Below, one piece after another: positions 31,851 through 43,265 of a DNA stretch of 64,000 bases; position 1 is the first letter of the stretch; every line of letters begins with the position of its first letter. The notes beneath the pieces are model-generated. The model was not told where the DNA came from, ran no database searches, and saw only the letters and a list, made by a program, of their open reading frames with translations. Source of the DNA: Megaustenia siamemsis (lineage: Eukaryota; Mollusca; Gastropoda; Stylommatophora; Ariophantidae); the NCBI GenBank assembly GCA_032433765.1, contig JAVIAB010000051.1, positions 78,484,244-78,548,243 of the forward strand. The letters run 5' to 3'. The translations under genes and the position numbers were made by a program.

Positions 31851-33280
31851 CCGATCATATGGCTTTAACATTCAGCATGATCAAGACCAGTCAGCATAGA
31901 ACCGATCATATGGCTTCAACATTCAGCATGATCAAGACCAGTCAGCATAGAACCGATCATATGGCTTTAACATTCAGCATGATCAAGACCAGTCAGCATA
32001 GAACCGATCATATGGCTTTAACATTCAGCATGATCAAGACCAGTCAGCATAGAACCGATCATATGGCTTTAACATTCAGCATGATCAAGACCAGTCAGCA
32101 TAGAACCGATCATATGGCTTTAACATTCAGCATGATCAAGACCAGTCAGCATAGAACCGATCATATGGCTTCAACATTCAGCATAATCAAGACCAGTCAG
32201 CATAGAACCGATCATATGGCTTCAACATTCAGCATTATCAAGACCAGTCAGCATAGAACCGATCATATGGCTTTAACATTCAGCATGATCAAGACCAGTC
32301 AGCATAGAACCGATCATAAGGCTTTAACATTCAGCATGATCAAGACCAGTCAGCATAGAACCGATCATATGGCTTCAACATTCAGCATAATCAAGACCAG
32401 TCAGCATAGAACCGATCATATGGCTTCAACATTCAGCATGATCAAGACCAGTCAGCATAGAACCGATCATATGGCTTTAACATTCAGCATGATCAAGACC
32501 AGTCAGCATAGAACCGATCATATGGCTTTAACATTCAGCATGATCAAGACCAGTCAGCATAGAACCGATCATATGGCTTCAACATTCAGCATAATCAAGA
32601 CCAGTCAGCATAGAACCGATCATATGGCTTCAACATTCAGCATGATCAAGACCAGTCAGCATAGAACCGATCATATGGCTTCAACATTCAGCATAATCAA
32701 GACCAGTCAGCATAGAACCGATCATATGGCTTCAACATTCAGCATGATCAAGACCAGTCAGCATAGAACCGATCATATGGCTTCAACATTCAGCATGATC
32801 AAGACCAGTCAGCATAGAACCGATCATATGGCTTCAACATTCAGCATAATCAAGACCAGTCAGCATAGAACCGATCATATGGCTTCAACATTCAGCATAA
32901 TCAAGACCAGTCAGCATAGAACCGATCATATGGCTTCAACATTCAGCATGATCAAGACCAGTCAGCATAGAACCGATCATATGGCTTTAACATTCAGCAT
33001 GATCAAGACCAGTCAGCATAGAACCGATCATATGGCTTTAACATTCAGCATGATCAAGACCAGTCAGCATAGAACCGATCATATGGCTTCAACATTCAGC
33101 ATAATCAAGACCAGTCAGCATAGAACCGATCATATGGCTTCAACATTCAGCATGATCAAGACCAGTCAGCATAGAACCGATCATATGGCTTCAACATTCA
33201 GCATGATCAAGACCAGTCAGCATAGAACCGATCATATGGCTTCAACATTCAGCATGATCAAGACCAGTCAGCATCTTCTA
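31845..33280 (+). repeat. 51-bp tandem array, 28 units, open reading frame
   Basis: The unit is catatggctttaacattcag plus catgatcaagaccagtcag plus catagaaccgat. Because 51 is divisible by 3 and the unit has no in-frame stop, a 478-codon frame (31859-33295) runs through all 28 units with the 17-residue repeat MALTFSMIKTSQHRTDH. Variation is confined to a few sites: TTA/TCA (Leu/Ser), ATG/ATA (Met/Ile) and one ATG to AAG. No promoter, splice site or signal supports expression, so I call it a minisatellite. Confidence 0.95.
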
Positions 33281-33371
33281 GAGAGGAAGCAATAACACCA
33301 CGGGGCACCGTAAAAAAAAAAGTTTTTTTTTTTAATGTAATCCCAAAGGTGGGATTTCTCACACACACACA

Positions 33372-33719
33372 GATGGGATTTTTCAGAAGAATGCTGAAAG
33401 TTCCCTTGGACAGCTAAAAAGATAAATGAAGAAATTCTCAAAGAGGCCAACACAAAAAGGGAACTCCTAAAAAACATCAGAAAGAAACAATCAACATTTT
33501 TTGGGCACATCATGAGAAGAGGAAAGTTGGAATACTTGGTTACAACTGGCAAAATAAAAGGAAAGAGAGATCGCTAACGACAAAGAGAGAAAATGCTGGA
33601 TAACTTGGTGTCATGGTATGGAAAACAGTCAACAACAGAACTGATACGATGCACCTTAGATAGAAGATTGTGGAAGGACATGATCGCATACGTCAACCGG
33701 TATGGCACATGATGATGAT
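33372..33719 (+). mobile_element. LINE family C, truncated
   Basis: MGFFRRMLKVPLDS, with a one-base insertion near 33403, is followed by EEILKEANTKRELLKNIRKK, FFGHIMRRGKLEYLVTTG and a tail ending NRYGT. It terminates cacatgatgatgatg. A (CA)n run precedes it. Confidence 0.9.
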
Positions 33720-33721
33720 GA

Positions 33722-34300
33722 GTCCCAAGGACGATAAACTAATGAAATAGAGGACAACACAGTGAGCACTGATCATGAAACCTAATACAAAGTATTTATC
33801 CAAACACTCCATTTTCCCTCGACGCTGAAAGGTAACAGACACGAAAGGGAACAAATTAAATTATGCAATTATTCGTGGACGTGACTCCATCCAAATCATA
33901 GTCACTAGGGTTTAGTGAAATGTTCCGTCTAATTGTTCCCAACCACAGAGTGCAACTTTTCATCCTCTGAGGTAATAATAACTTACAGCTGCTGCGAGGC
34001 GCTCGCATTTTCATGTAAGACAAACATTCAGTAACAACGACTTCTGTGTTGAGCATTTTGTAAACATGTATAATAAATTACAAGTCTGCGGTGTTTAAAC
34101 ATAATTTTACGAGAAATAAAAAGCTGTTTCTTCTTTTGTGTTGGTGACTGAATATTTGAGACCAAAAATAGTTTTGTAAATTAAAATGAGCGGTAATATT
34201 TGAATGTTTACAAAATCCGCACATTTAAGGGGAACCTCGGTTGAGTGTGTGAGACAGGCAATGTTAATGAACTTTTCTTCTTTGGAGAATCGTGTTGACT
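33722..34300. other. Unassigned DNA
   Basis: A 66-codon minus-strand frame (33856-34056) has no recognised motif. Nothing else is supported. Confidence 0.4.
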
Positions 34301-34302
34301 GA

Positions 34303-34882
34303 GATTATAGTACTTTCTATGATCTTATAATACAGATCAGGTTTAGTTTTCAAGTACCAGGTTGGATGAGGTTATAGTACTTTCTATGATCTTATAATAC
34401 AGGTCAGGTTTAGTTTTCAAGTACCAGGTTGGATGAGGTTATAGTACTTTCTATGATCTTATAATACAGGTCAGGTTTAGTTTTCAAGTACCAGGTTGGA
34501 TGAGGTTATAGTACTTTCTATGATCTTATAATACAGGTCAGGTTTAGTTTTCAAGTACCAGGTTGGATGAGGTTATAGTACTTTCTATGATCTTATAATA
34601 CAGGTCAGGTTTAGTTTTCAAGTATCAGGATGGATGAGGTTATAGTACTTTCTATGATGTTATAATACAGGTCAGGTTTAGTTTTCAAGTACCAGGTTGG
34701 ATGAGGTTATAGTACTTTCTATGATCTTATAATACAGGTCAGGTTTAGTTTTCAAGTACCAGGTTGGATGAGGTTATAGTACTTTCTATGATCTTATAAT
34801 ACAGGTCAGGTTTAGTTTTCAAATACCAGGTTGGATGAGGTTATAGTACTTTCTTTTATCTTAGAATACAGGTCAGATTTAA
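34303..34882. repeat. 67-bp tandem repeat, about 8.5 copies
   Basis: gaggttatagtactttctat and aggtcaggtttagttttcaa recur every 67 bp. The inner copies are almost identical and the edge copies diverge. Confidence 0.96.
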
Positions 34883-35123
34883 TTTGTAATTACCAAGTCG
34901 GCTGAGTTCACTTCGGTACATTTACCTTTTATGTCCGTCAGAAGTTAAGTAGCTAACTTCGTTGCCCGATGTTCTTTGTGCTCTGAGACACTCGGACTCT
35001 GAGCATGAACAAATAATATTCAATAACAACCATTATTACCAGACTCAGAAAACTAGGTGAGATACACACAATTAATTTCTTAACATAATGGTAGTTTTTT
35101 TTTTTAAAGCCGATACGCACGTA

Positions 35124-35382
35124 AAAAAAAAAAGTAAAGTATCCCCGTCACGTCAACTGGCGTATAGGGAATATAGTGTTAGTGACCATAAATTTTACAG
35201 ACCTTCGGCACATGATTTTTGTAGTAATGTGGTCGGTATTACGCCCGTGCCGCTTTACTTTCCCAGAAAAAAAATGTGGTACCCATTAAAGGCTGGGTGA
35301 ACCCGGAAGCTGTCGGTTGGGATCGAACCCTACCCCTTGTCCTTTGTAGTCCAGTTCACTAACCACTGAGCTATCGCGGCTC
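35124..35382 (-). mobile_element. SINE-1, full length with TSD
   Basis: Complete from the head (ggagccgcgatagctcag on the minus strand) to the oligo-T end. Flanks cgatacgcacgta (35111-35123) and ctatacgcccgta (35383-35395) are a 13-bp TSD with two mismatches. Confidence 0.92.
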
Positions 35383-35395
35383 CTATACGCCCGTA

Positions 35396-37515
35396 CGACC
35401 CCTTTATTTTGTTTATTTCATCGTCGTAAAGGTGTAGCCATACATTTGTCTCTACATTGTCCCTGTTATCCCTTTCTACCGCAGCCATGCGCTGTCATTT
35501 AAAATAGATATGGACAAAACAGTTTTAGTGCGACTTTTTAGCCCCTTCTTAGTCTATATTTTTCGAACCGCTCTTCCTACACTCCATTCCAGTTGTCATA
35601 TGATGTTTCGTTCACTGCATATTTATTTATATTCAGTGTTATAACCGCCGTGCAGACTTTTCGCCCTATTTTGAGAATCCTGAAACTTGTATTGTTTTAT
35701 TTGTGCTTGTCTCCCCTTTGCCCCGTTGAAGGCATATCAGAGTCAACGCGTTGATTTGTTTGCCTTGTCCTTTCTGTAAAACTGTGTGTTGTTTTATTGC
35801 GCGCATATTTATGCCAACTCTTCACCCCCTCCTATATGTTAATTTTGCACACAAATATGTGGTCACACTACTTTTGAATCGCCTAGAACGTAAGACGGAT
35901 AGTTAAAGAGTTTGAAGAAGAAGCCACTTTATGTTTTTCTTTTGTTCAGTCGCTTATTTCAATCAGCAATCGGTAATCTTTATGTTTTGCCCCCTTAAAC
36001 CCCTCTATCTTTTATAAAGACGCGCATCAATTTATGAAGTCCCTGTAGAAATGAGACTACTGTAAGCGTGAAGCATATCTACCGGGAACTATAAAGAGAT
36101 GTCTCATACCACAAACACCAGAAGGCTATTTAAAAGCGGTAATTTTAGCCCGATCAATATTAGAGCTAGGCGCAAGTGATACGGAAGCCATCTTGGAACA
36201 TATGAATATTGTCGTTTTAGCGTGCCAGAGCCTAATATCCCAGGAGGAAGTTGCAACACAATAGATCTTCATTCGTCGTTAACAAATAATAAACTATTTG
36301 TAATCTTCCATTTCCCTACCGTGTCTTACAATTTGTAATGTTCAAATATTGGACATCTATATAATTCAACATGAGGTAGTCGTTTATTCAATTTTATTGA
36401 CCAACTTTGATCGTATGTTGAACATCAGCAATTTGGGAATTCCATTGCATGTTGATCCTTACTTTTATAATGAACTGACATGGCAGTCTAATTGATATCT
36501 GCATATTACTGTAATTGTCAAAAATGGCAACACTTATACTATGAATGGGCTATCAACGTTGACAATGAAACAAGTTTGTGTCACTAAAACGAAACGCCGA
36601 TTAAAGACATAAATACATTATTCAACAAAAATTCGATCTTTACTGCATTAACAAATGTCAATACACGCAAAATATGAGTCCTGAAATGTAGAAAACACAG
36701 GAATTATATTAATCAAGTTAATTGAAGTTTTCGAAAGCTCTTTTGTCGAGTTATGACACTGCAATTAATCAATTGCCAGGAAAGCCACACACACAAAAAA
36801 TAATAAATAAAATTGAATGAGCATTTTAGACGGCTGTTATACATTAAGACAGAAGTTGAGCTCTTCTTCAGCAAAAATGCTGCCATAAATAATCACATTC
36901 AGTTGTTTAAAATGAAACTATGTTGCTCAATTTCGCAGAATATTATCTCATTTAGAAAACTAAACTATCAATAGTGATAAAAAAAAACTGGCAAAAAAAA
37001 AATAAAATAAGGAAATTTCTGTTCTATTCGACCGATAATGACTCATTTTAATTAGCTTCCCGCTCTTAAAGGAACATTAAATGGACGTGGTTCCGTTGAG
37101 TCGTTATTTACAGTAAGACCTGTGCCTTTCAGTCCAAAGACATCCCACTTCGTGGCGACGTTTTACTCGGCCTTCGGTTTGCCTTCCCTCTTCCATCCCC
37201 TCACTTTTGGCAACAGTAGCCTTTAGTGAGGCCAAGTAAGATCTTGGTCAGCAGTTGTTTACTTATTCTTCTGTAAGTAATCAAATATGAGAGGATTCAG
37301 CCCATGTGCTGTCTGGTGTTTTGATTCCAATGACAAACTAAACATGTTACATTCTATAATTCCATCACTCGTACCGGGTCGATTGTAAAATTTGTAATCA
37401 TACTACAGAAAAAAATAGACAACATAAAAAACAGACAATAAGACTAACAAAACAACGGTTTCAAAGGAAAGTCTTTATCAAGGGGTAGAGGCAAAAGTAC
37501 AAGTTATTCATTAAT
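35396..37515. other. Unassigned DNA, 2.1 kb
   Basis: The longest stretch here without a recognisable repeat or coding frame. AT-rich. It may contain introns or ordinary intergenic sequence. Confidence 0.4.
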
Positions 37516-37525
37516 TATTACAGTA

Positions 37526-37905
37526 AAGAAATTAGAGAAATCGCCAACCAACCACTAATATCGCCAGTAATAAAGAAAAGACGATGGTCATATGTTGGAC
37601 ATGTGATGAGAAGAGATAATAACCGAATAGCAAAGCAAGCCCTCATGTGGGAAACAACAGATAAGAGGAAAAGATGAAGACCCAGAGATACATTGAGAAG
37701 AACATTGATTAGAGAGGCAAGAGCAGCAGGAATCGGCTCCCTCAATGAAATAGAGCTGCTTGCACAGAACAGAGACAAATGGTGAGATTTGATAAAATAT
37801 CTTTAAAAGAATTGAAAACTGCTAGAATATAAATTTAGATAAGAGAAGGAGTATCTTGGTCTACACCCTATGGGCCGGCTACGGCTCGAAAGGTCAATAG
37901 ATAGA
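37526..37905 (+). mobile_element. LINE family A, 3' end
   Basis: Encodes REIANQPLISPVIKKRRWSY and VGHVMRRDNNRIAKQALMW, then an in-frame stop where GKRKRGRP reads KRKR-stop. It continues NRDKW and ends ggtcaatagatagat. Flanks ttacagtaaag (37518-37528) and ttatagtaaaa (37906-37916) are a likely TSD with two mismatches. Confidence 0.88.
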
Positions 37906-37919
37906 TTATAGTAAAACAT

Positions 37920-38096
37920 TTAATTTACTGATTAATGCAATTCTTTTGTCCCCCCCCCCCCTTTTTTTCGCTATAGTTTACATATTCATGTAATTCGTTC
38001 TGTTTTTCTCTCTATCCGCAAGAGTCTTCTCTGATGAAGATGTTTTAGTAGAAACGGATATTTCTCTAACTCTGTCCGTAAAGATGTAATATACAA
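37920..38096. other. Unassigned DNA with poly-C/T
   Basis: A C10T7 run lies at about 37950-37968. Nothing else is seen. Confidence 0.4.
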
Positions 38097-38113
38097 TTTG
38101 TGTTTTCCTTTAG

Positions 38114-38298
38114 AGCTTATACGTTCACAAATGTTTAACATTGATCCTGTCAATGGCTGTCTCAACATTGAGGAGGAAGTGCAAGAATCGGACGCGCCCA
38201 CGAAGATTGCTTATGCCAAGACTGAAATGTTGATACCACAAGTGACTTCAGTTAAAAGGGTCTCTTATTATCGCCTGCGTGCTGAGAAACAAAATTGA
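38114..38298 (+). CDS. Candidate terminal coding exon, unknown gene
   Basis: An acceptor-like tract (tgttttcctttag, ending 38113) precedes a frame to a TGA at 38296-38298. The roughly 61 residues include MFNIDPVNGCLNIEEEVQES and YAKTEMLIPQ, with balanced composition and little codon repetition, unlike the satellite frames. It matches none of the LINE families here. No start, donor or neighbouring exon was identified, and the family is unknown to me. It may be a host last exon, a gene fragment or chance. Confidence 0.28.
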
Positions 38299-39065
38299 AA
38301 ACTCCCACCCTTAATTCTTCACAGAAGAAAGTATATATACAATACAATAATAGAAAGGCGCTACATTACAGTAAAACGGCAATTCACTTCTACTCTTTTA
38401 TTCAAAAATATTCATTTCCCTTGGTTAATTTATATACAAATAACGGGTCTTTAGTTATGTGTATTGACCTAAATGGTTCGTGTTTTTAATTATATACAGT
38501 AGACAAAAAAGGGAGGATACACGTCATGCCTGCTGACGAATGGGGGGTGATTTATTCAATGACAGTACATTTATTGACATCGTGGACAGTGAGACGTCAT
38601 GTCGCCTTTTATTTTATTAAAGAACACACTAGTATCCATTTTGTGAGATTGGATTTCTTGACTCAGAGAGTGCTAATAATAATTTGATAATAAATAGTAA
38701 TTTAATAGCTAATGTTACATTTGTTAAATTGCATCACATTGTTATAATTTATTAAATAAAAATTAAAAACTTGCTGTCAGTGAAATGTGAGGTTTTAGTG
38801 GGGTTTGTCAATAGAGCATTAATATTTTTGTAAAAACTCATATGAATACATTTAATAAGTTGTAAAAGTGCTTTCACCTCACTGATCATGTCTTCTTTGT
38901 GAGTTTCTTCCTTTGTCTTCAAGTCGTTTGCTAGATGTCTACCTTTTGTGAACGGGAAAGTAAGTTTTGGAATAGTTGACCAGCGAGTAAGGAAGAGAGA
39001 AGCCAGGTTCCTATTCAGCAGTAGAAGTAGGCGTGATGTTGATAGTGTTTATTAGCTGCAATAAT
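38299..39065. other. Unassigned AT-rich DNA
   Basis: No further coding signal. AATAAA-type sequence occurs at about 38753, too far from the candidate exon to interpret. Confidence 0.4.
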
Positions 39066-39069
39066 GTAG

Positions 39070-39485
39070 TAAATGGAAGAAAAGCGTATGCCTAGGAAAA
39101 TACTATATGGCGAACTAACACACGGAAAAAGACAAATCGGCAGACCTGAACTACGATAAATGATGGTAAATCATCTCTGAATGACTTCTCCATATCTGGA
39201 TATGACTGGGAACATCTAGCAAGTGATCGCACATCATGGAGAGCATGTATGTGGAACTGTATAACCATTTGAGACTGTTCTAAGGCAAAACTTAGAAGAG
39301 AAAAGACTCATGAAAAAGGATGGAAAACCCCGTGGACCAGTGGGCCTGACTTGTTCATTCTGTGACCGACTGTGTTTGTCAAACATTGGTAGAATTAGCC
39401 ACGAGAGAAGCTGTTTGACAAAATTAAAAAAAACCTAAAAAAAATATACAATAGTCCCCACTAGACCGTCTCCGTCTGACAAGAC
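39070..39485 (+). mobile_element. LINE family F, 3' end
   Basis: The frame gives KRMPRKILYGELTHGKRQIG then RPELR and a stop. Broken frames continue to RREKTHEKGWKTP, and a 3' region with ctagaccgtctccgtctgac closes the copy. This one shows the F sequence uninterrupted, where D is inserted at 10517-10676. Confidence 0.8.
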
Positions 39486-39770
39486 GTACAGGACAATATG
39501 TAGCATGGATTTTGATCTACACGAAGACTTATAAACTGTGTAGTGAAATTCTGACCCTTTTACACAATCTCTCTTCACTTCTGTCTCACTGAAAGCAACA
39601 TTGTCCATTCCGGCATTTGTTTGTTGTTAGTATCATCATCATCACTGTATACCGGACGAAACCACAGATGATCTGATATCCCCCACAAGAATCTCGAGAA
39701 GATTCTAGGAGAATCCTGACCCACGTGCATGAACTCTGTAGCACGGCCTGGGATCGACGGTGTGGGTAGT

Positions 39771-40095
39771 AAAAAAAAAAGTAAAGAGCCCCCGTCACGC
39801 CAAATGGCGTATAGGGAATATGGTGTTAGTGACCATACATTTTACAGACCTTCAGCACATGATATTTGGGGTAATGTGGTTGGTATTACGCCCGTGTCTC
39901 TTTACTTTCCCAGAAAAAAATCCGGTACCCATTTAAGGCTGGGTGCACCCGGGAGCCGTCGGTTTGGGATCGAACATTTGTCCGGTGTGGGTGTGAACCC
40001 GGGCCCCGTCGGTTTGGGGTCGAACTCTTGTCCGGTGTGGGTGTGAACCCGGGCCCCGTCGGTTTGAGATCGAACCCTTGTCCGGTGTGGGTTTT
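39771..40095 (-). mobile_element. SINE-1 with internally amplified head
   Basis: The body is normal on the minus strand from the oligo-T end through ccggtacccatttaaggctg. From 39941 the head segment is present three times with a 50-bp period. The rest of the tRNA-like 5' end is missing and no TSD can be read. Confidence 0.9.
39941..40090. repeat. 50-bp tandem repeat born inside SINE-1
   Basis: cccgggagccgtcggtttgg at 39948 recurs as cccgggccccgtcggtttgg at 39998 and 40048. Each copy carries atcgaac (or gtcgaac), the minus-strand B box of the SINE, then cttgtccggtgtggg. Three units in all. Confidence 0.93.
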
Positions 40096-40099
40096 TGCT

Positions 40100-41074
40100 G
40101 ATTTATGTGTCCTGGCAGCGGCCATATTGATGGCCTAATCTTTTCGATTTTAACTACCAAGAGTTTTTTAACGTGCGCGAGTGCACACGGGACCTCCTGT
40201 TTATTGCCGTTTTCGAGAATGCTAGACATCGGATCTCACTAACCTAGAGATTAAGGGAGAGTAACGTCATAAAGAAACCATCGTTGGCGATGTCTTTCAC
40301 GCATGTGTACTCATGACTATAGCATAAGGTTACGAAAACTTGGGAATAAATTGTATATCTCTCTTTTCCTATTAAGACAAGTTTATTCCGTAAGGCTGAA
40401 TACTTGTGTTGCATACCTATAGGACGAAACAGTACGAGTAGTGGTTTTCAGTTTTGTTTTATTATGTTGTTTATTTGTGATTTTTATTCCGAGTGTTGTA
40501 AACAAACCTCCTAACATTATTCACTGATCTTCTCAGAAGTTTCCCTCTATAATAATATTCATTTATTATTATTTGCCTCCTACCTCTAAACTACCCATCC
40601 CCCTCTAACATGTGCGTCTCTGATTTGGAGATGTCATAAACATTATGAAATCAAGAAATTAATTCACATTTGTTAATCGATTGTCTACTCTCTTCTCCAA
40701 AGTCGCTCTTTTGAAGCTCAAATTGTTAACTGCTCGCACACATTCAAAATAAATATTTCCACAATACTTTTTTCCTGTCTTCAAAAAAGCCCAGCCTAGT
40801 ATGCAAATATTCGTGATAACATTTTTTTTCGTAAACCCGATTTCAAAAGGGCGTTGTAGCTTTTTCTTTGCTGACGGCATCAACAGAGTGTAGATCACTT
40901 AATCAAAAACTTAATTTTATTACACAATTTGACGCCAATACAATTCTGATGGTAAGTCTAATAACAGTTGCTTTCTCCTAACAAAATACAAGTCCATAAA
41001 ATTGAGCTTACTCTGAAACCTTCTCGGGATCGTTAAAATCATAAACGTTTACCGGAGAGTGTTACGCTGTGTTG
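40100..41074. other. Unassigned DNA
   Basis: cttttcgatttt..ctaccaagagttttttaacg at 40138-40172 resembles 20002-20036. No gene is seen. Confidence 0.4.
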
Positions 41075-41085
41075 AGACTGAACAT

Positions 41086-42855
41086 CTATCTATCTATTGA
41101 CCTTTCGAGCCGTAACCGGCCCATAGGGCGTAGACCAAGATACACCTTCTCCTATATGAATTTTTGTTCTAGCAGTTTTCTTTTAAAGATATTTTATCAA
41201 ATCTCGCCATCTGTCTCTGTTCTGTGCAAGCAGTTCTATCTCATTGAGGGAGCCGATTCCTGCTGCTCTTGCCTCTCTCATCAATGTTCTTCTCAGTGTC
41301 TCCCTGGGTCTTCCTCTTTTTCTTTTACCTGTTGTTTCCCATATGAGGGCTTGCTTTGCTATTCGATTATTATCTCTTCTCATCACATGTCCAACGTATG
41401 ACCATCGTCTTTTCTTTATTACTGAAGATATTAGTGGTTGATTGGCGATTTCTCTAATTTCCTCGTTTGTTTTGAATTCGTTCCATTCTATACCAAGTAT
41501 TTTCCTTAGACATTTATTTTCGAATGCGTTCAACTTTGTTTCTATATCTCTTGTTGTTTTCCAGCTTTCACACGCATACGTAAGGGTTGATAGTACATTT
41601 GATTTGAATAGCCTAAGTTTTGTGTTTGTGCTAATGGGTTTTGATTTCCACAACTTTTCAAGGCTTCTGAAAGACATTGCTGCTTTAGCCAGTCTGATTC
41701 TAATTTCTTTGCTCGTATCCCCTTCTCGATCAATGTGACTTCCAAGATAGATGAAGTGATCGATCTCTTCTACTGGTTTGTTTTCCATGTATATTTTGTC
41801 ACTTGTTGGAATTAAACTTTTCATGACTTTAGTCTTTTCATGATTGACCTCAAGCCCAATTTTGCTGGCTATTGATGATAGTTCATTTGTGTTTTCCTGC
41901 ATCGTTTTTATCTGATTGCTGATGAGAACTATGTCATCAGCAAAGTCCAGGTCCTCCAAATGGTCTCCTTGTATCCATTCGATGCCTTTATTACCAGTGC
42001 AGCATTTCTTCATTATGAAGTCCATAACAATTCCAAATAACAAGGGCGATAAAATACATCCTTGTTTAACCCCAGTTTCTATTGGGAAACATTCGCTCAG
42101 TCCTTCCTCTGTTCGAACTGCACATGTGTAACCATCATACATGTCTTTGATAATATTTATGATTTTTGATGGTAAGCCATATTGCTTCAGAATTTTCCAC
42201 AAAGAATCTCTATGAATACTATCAAATGCTTTTTTGAAGTCGATGAAGTTAAGTACAAAAGGTTTTTGCTTTTCAATGTGTTCCTCCAATATAAGTCGTA
42301 GAGTGAAAATGTGGTCAAGACAGCTTCTCCCTTTTCTAAACCCAGCCTGTTCTTCACGCATTACTGTATCTATTGAATCCTTTATTCTATTTAGGATGAT
42401 TTTACAGAATAATTTTGAGGCAACTGACAAAAGTGTCACGCCTCTCCAATTGTTACAATCTCTAAGATTGCCCTTTTTTGGGATCTTAACAATGATTCCT
42501 TTTTTCCATTTATGAGGCGTCTTCTCTGTTTTCCAAATGATGTTGAACATTTTTTGGAGATGTATTAAATTATGGCTATCAATTGCCTTGAGGATCTCAG
42601 CTGTTAACTTATCCTCTCCAGCAGCCTTGTTATTGGTCATTAGCTTTAAGGTGGTTTCTATTTCACTCAAGGTGAAGTCATCTAAATTTACATCTAATTC
42701 TGCTGCTGGTGTTTCAGCTTCAAAATCTATTAAACTGTGAGGTAGTGGACGGTTAAGAATTTCTTTGAAGTGTTCCGCCCAACGGGCTTTTATGTCTGCG
42801 CTTGTTGTTAGCATTAATCCAGATTTGTCTAGAATTGGTGTTCCACTGGATGTAT
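41086..42855 (-). mobile_element. LINE family A, 5'-truncated, ORF intact, 11-bp TSD
   Basis: Perfect TSD agactgaacat at 41075-41085 and 42856-42866. The minus-strand element is 1770 bp. Its 5' end lies within the linker before the RT domain, so the endonuclease is missing. The 3' UTR is only about 97 bp and ends in ggtcaatagatagatag. A short 3' UTR and a short-repeat tail are known RTE-clade traits. There are no internal stops or frameshifts. Confidence 0.96.
41183..42814 (-). CDS. RTE-like reverse transcriptase, N-terminally truncated
   Basis: 543 residues from the first Met; the open frame continues upstream to the element edge (SGTPILDKSG precedes the Met). Seen directly: KAAGEDKLTAEILK (63-76), KIPKKGNLRDCNNWRG (110-125), AGFRKGRSCLDHI (157-169), motif A NFIDFKKAFDS with Asp192, motif B GVKQGCILSPLLF (248-260), catalytic FADD (291-294) and YLGS (356-359). 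The C-terminal domain has KKRRWSYVGHVMRR and GKRKRGRPRETLRRT. In non-LTR elements this protein copies element RNA at a nicked target. The apurinic-type endonuclease expected before residue 1 is absent, so this copy cannot be autonomous. Intact catalytic residues imply a young insertion. Clade assignment (RTE-like) rests on motif order, short 3' UTR and tail. Confidence 0.93.
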   Translation of the reverse strand: MLTTSADIKARWAEHFKEILNRPLPHSLIDFEAETPAAELDVNLDDFTLSEIETTLKLMTNNKAAGEDKLTAEILKAIDSHNLIHLQKMFNIIWKTEKTPHKWKKGIIVKIPKKGNLRDCNNWRGVTLLSVASKLFCKIILNRIKDSIDTVMREEQAGFRKGRSCLDHIFTLRLILEEHIEKQKPFVLNFIDFKKAFDSIHRDSLWKILKQYGLPSKIINIIKDMYDGYTCAVRTEEGLSECFPIETGVKQGCILSPLLFGIVMDFIMKKCCTGNKGIEWIQGDHLEDLDFADDIVLISNQIKTMQENTNELSSIASKIGLEVNHEKTKVMKSLIPTSDKIYMENKPVEEIDHFIYLGSHIDREGDTSKEIRIRLAKAAMSFRSLEKLWKSKPISTNTKLRLFKSNVLSTLTYACESWKTTRDIETKLNAFENKCLRKILGIEWNEFKTNEEIREIANQPLISSVIKKRRWSYVGHVMRRDNNRIAKQALIWETTGKRKRGRPRETLRRTLMREARAAGIGSLNEIELLAQNRDRWRDLIKYL

Positions 42856-42982
42856 AGACTGAACATAGCCCTGGTTATAAGTAAGTGATTGCTACATTAC
42901 AAGTATATGAGATTAAGACATACCTGTAAGCAAGACATTGCTACAAAAGAATCATCTGAGATTAAGGCAGAAAAATAATATA

Positions 42983-43205
42983 GCCCTTTTCGCCTTATCA
43001 GACGGTTTAGTGGAGGCTATTGTTTATTTATTTATTTTTTATTTAGGTTCTTGTTTTTGTCGAACAGCTTCTCTCGTGGCTGATTCTACCAATGATTGAC
43101 AAACACACTCAGCAACAGAATGAACAAGTCAGGCCCACTGATCCACATGGTTTTCCATCTTTTTTTATGAGTCTTTTCTCTTCTGTTTTGCCATACCACA
43201 GCCTC
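42983..43205 (-). mobile_element. LINE family F, 3' end
   Basis: Shares gacggtttagtgg, tttttgtcgaacagcttctc and caatgattgacaaacacac with 10155-10260 on the same strand. Only the extreme 3' region is present. Confidence 0.78.
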
Positions 43206-43265
43206 AAATAAGGATTATAATAAATAAAATAACGTTTAGAAGTATTTGACATTGAAACACAATAA

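Noticed and set aside
31845..33280. CRISPR-like array
   Set aside because: Units are contiguous without unique spacers, and the context is animal nuclear DNA.
31859..33295. A 478-codon protein with 17-residue repeats
   Set aside because: The period is a multiple of 3 and the unit is stop-free, so the frame is expected by chance. It is annotated as a minisatellite and listed as a question, not a gene.
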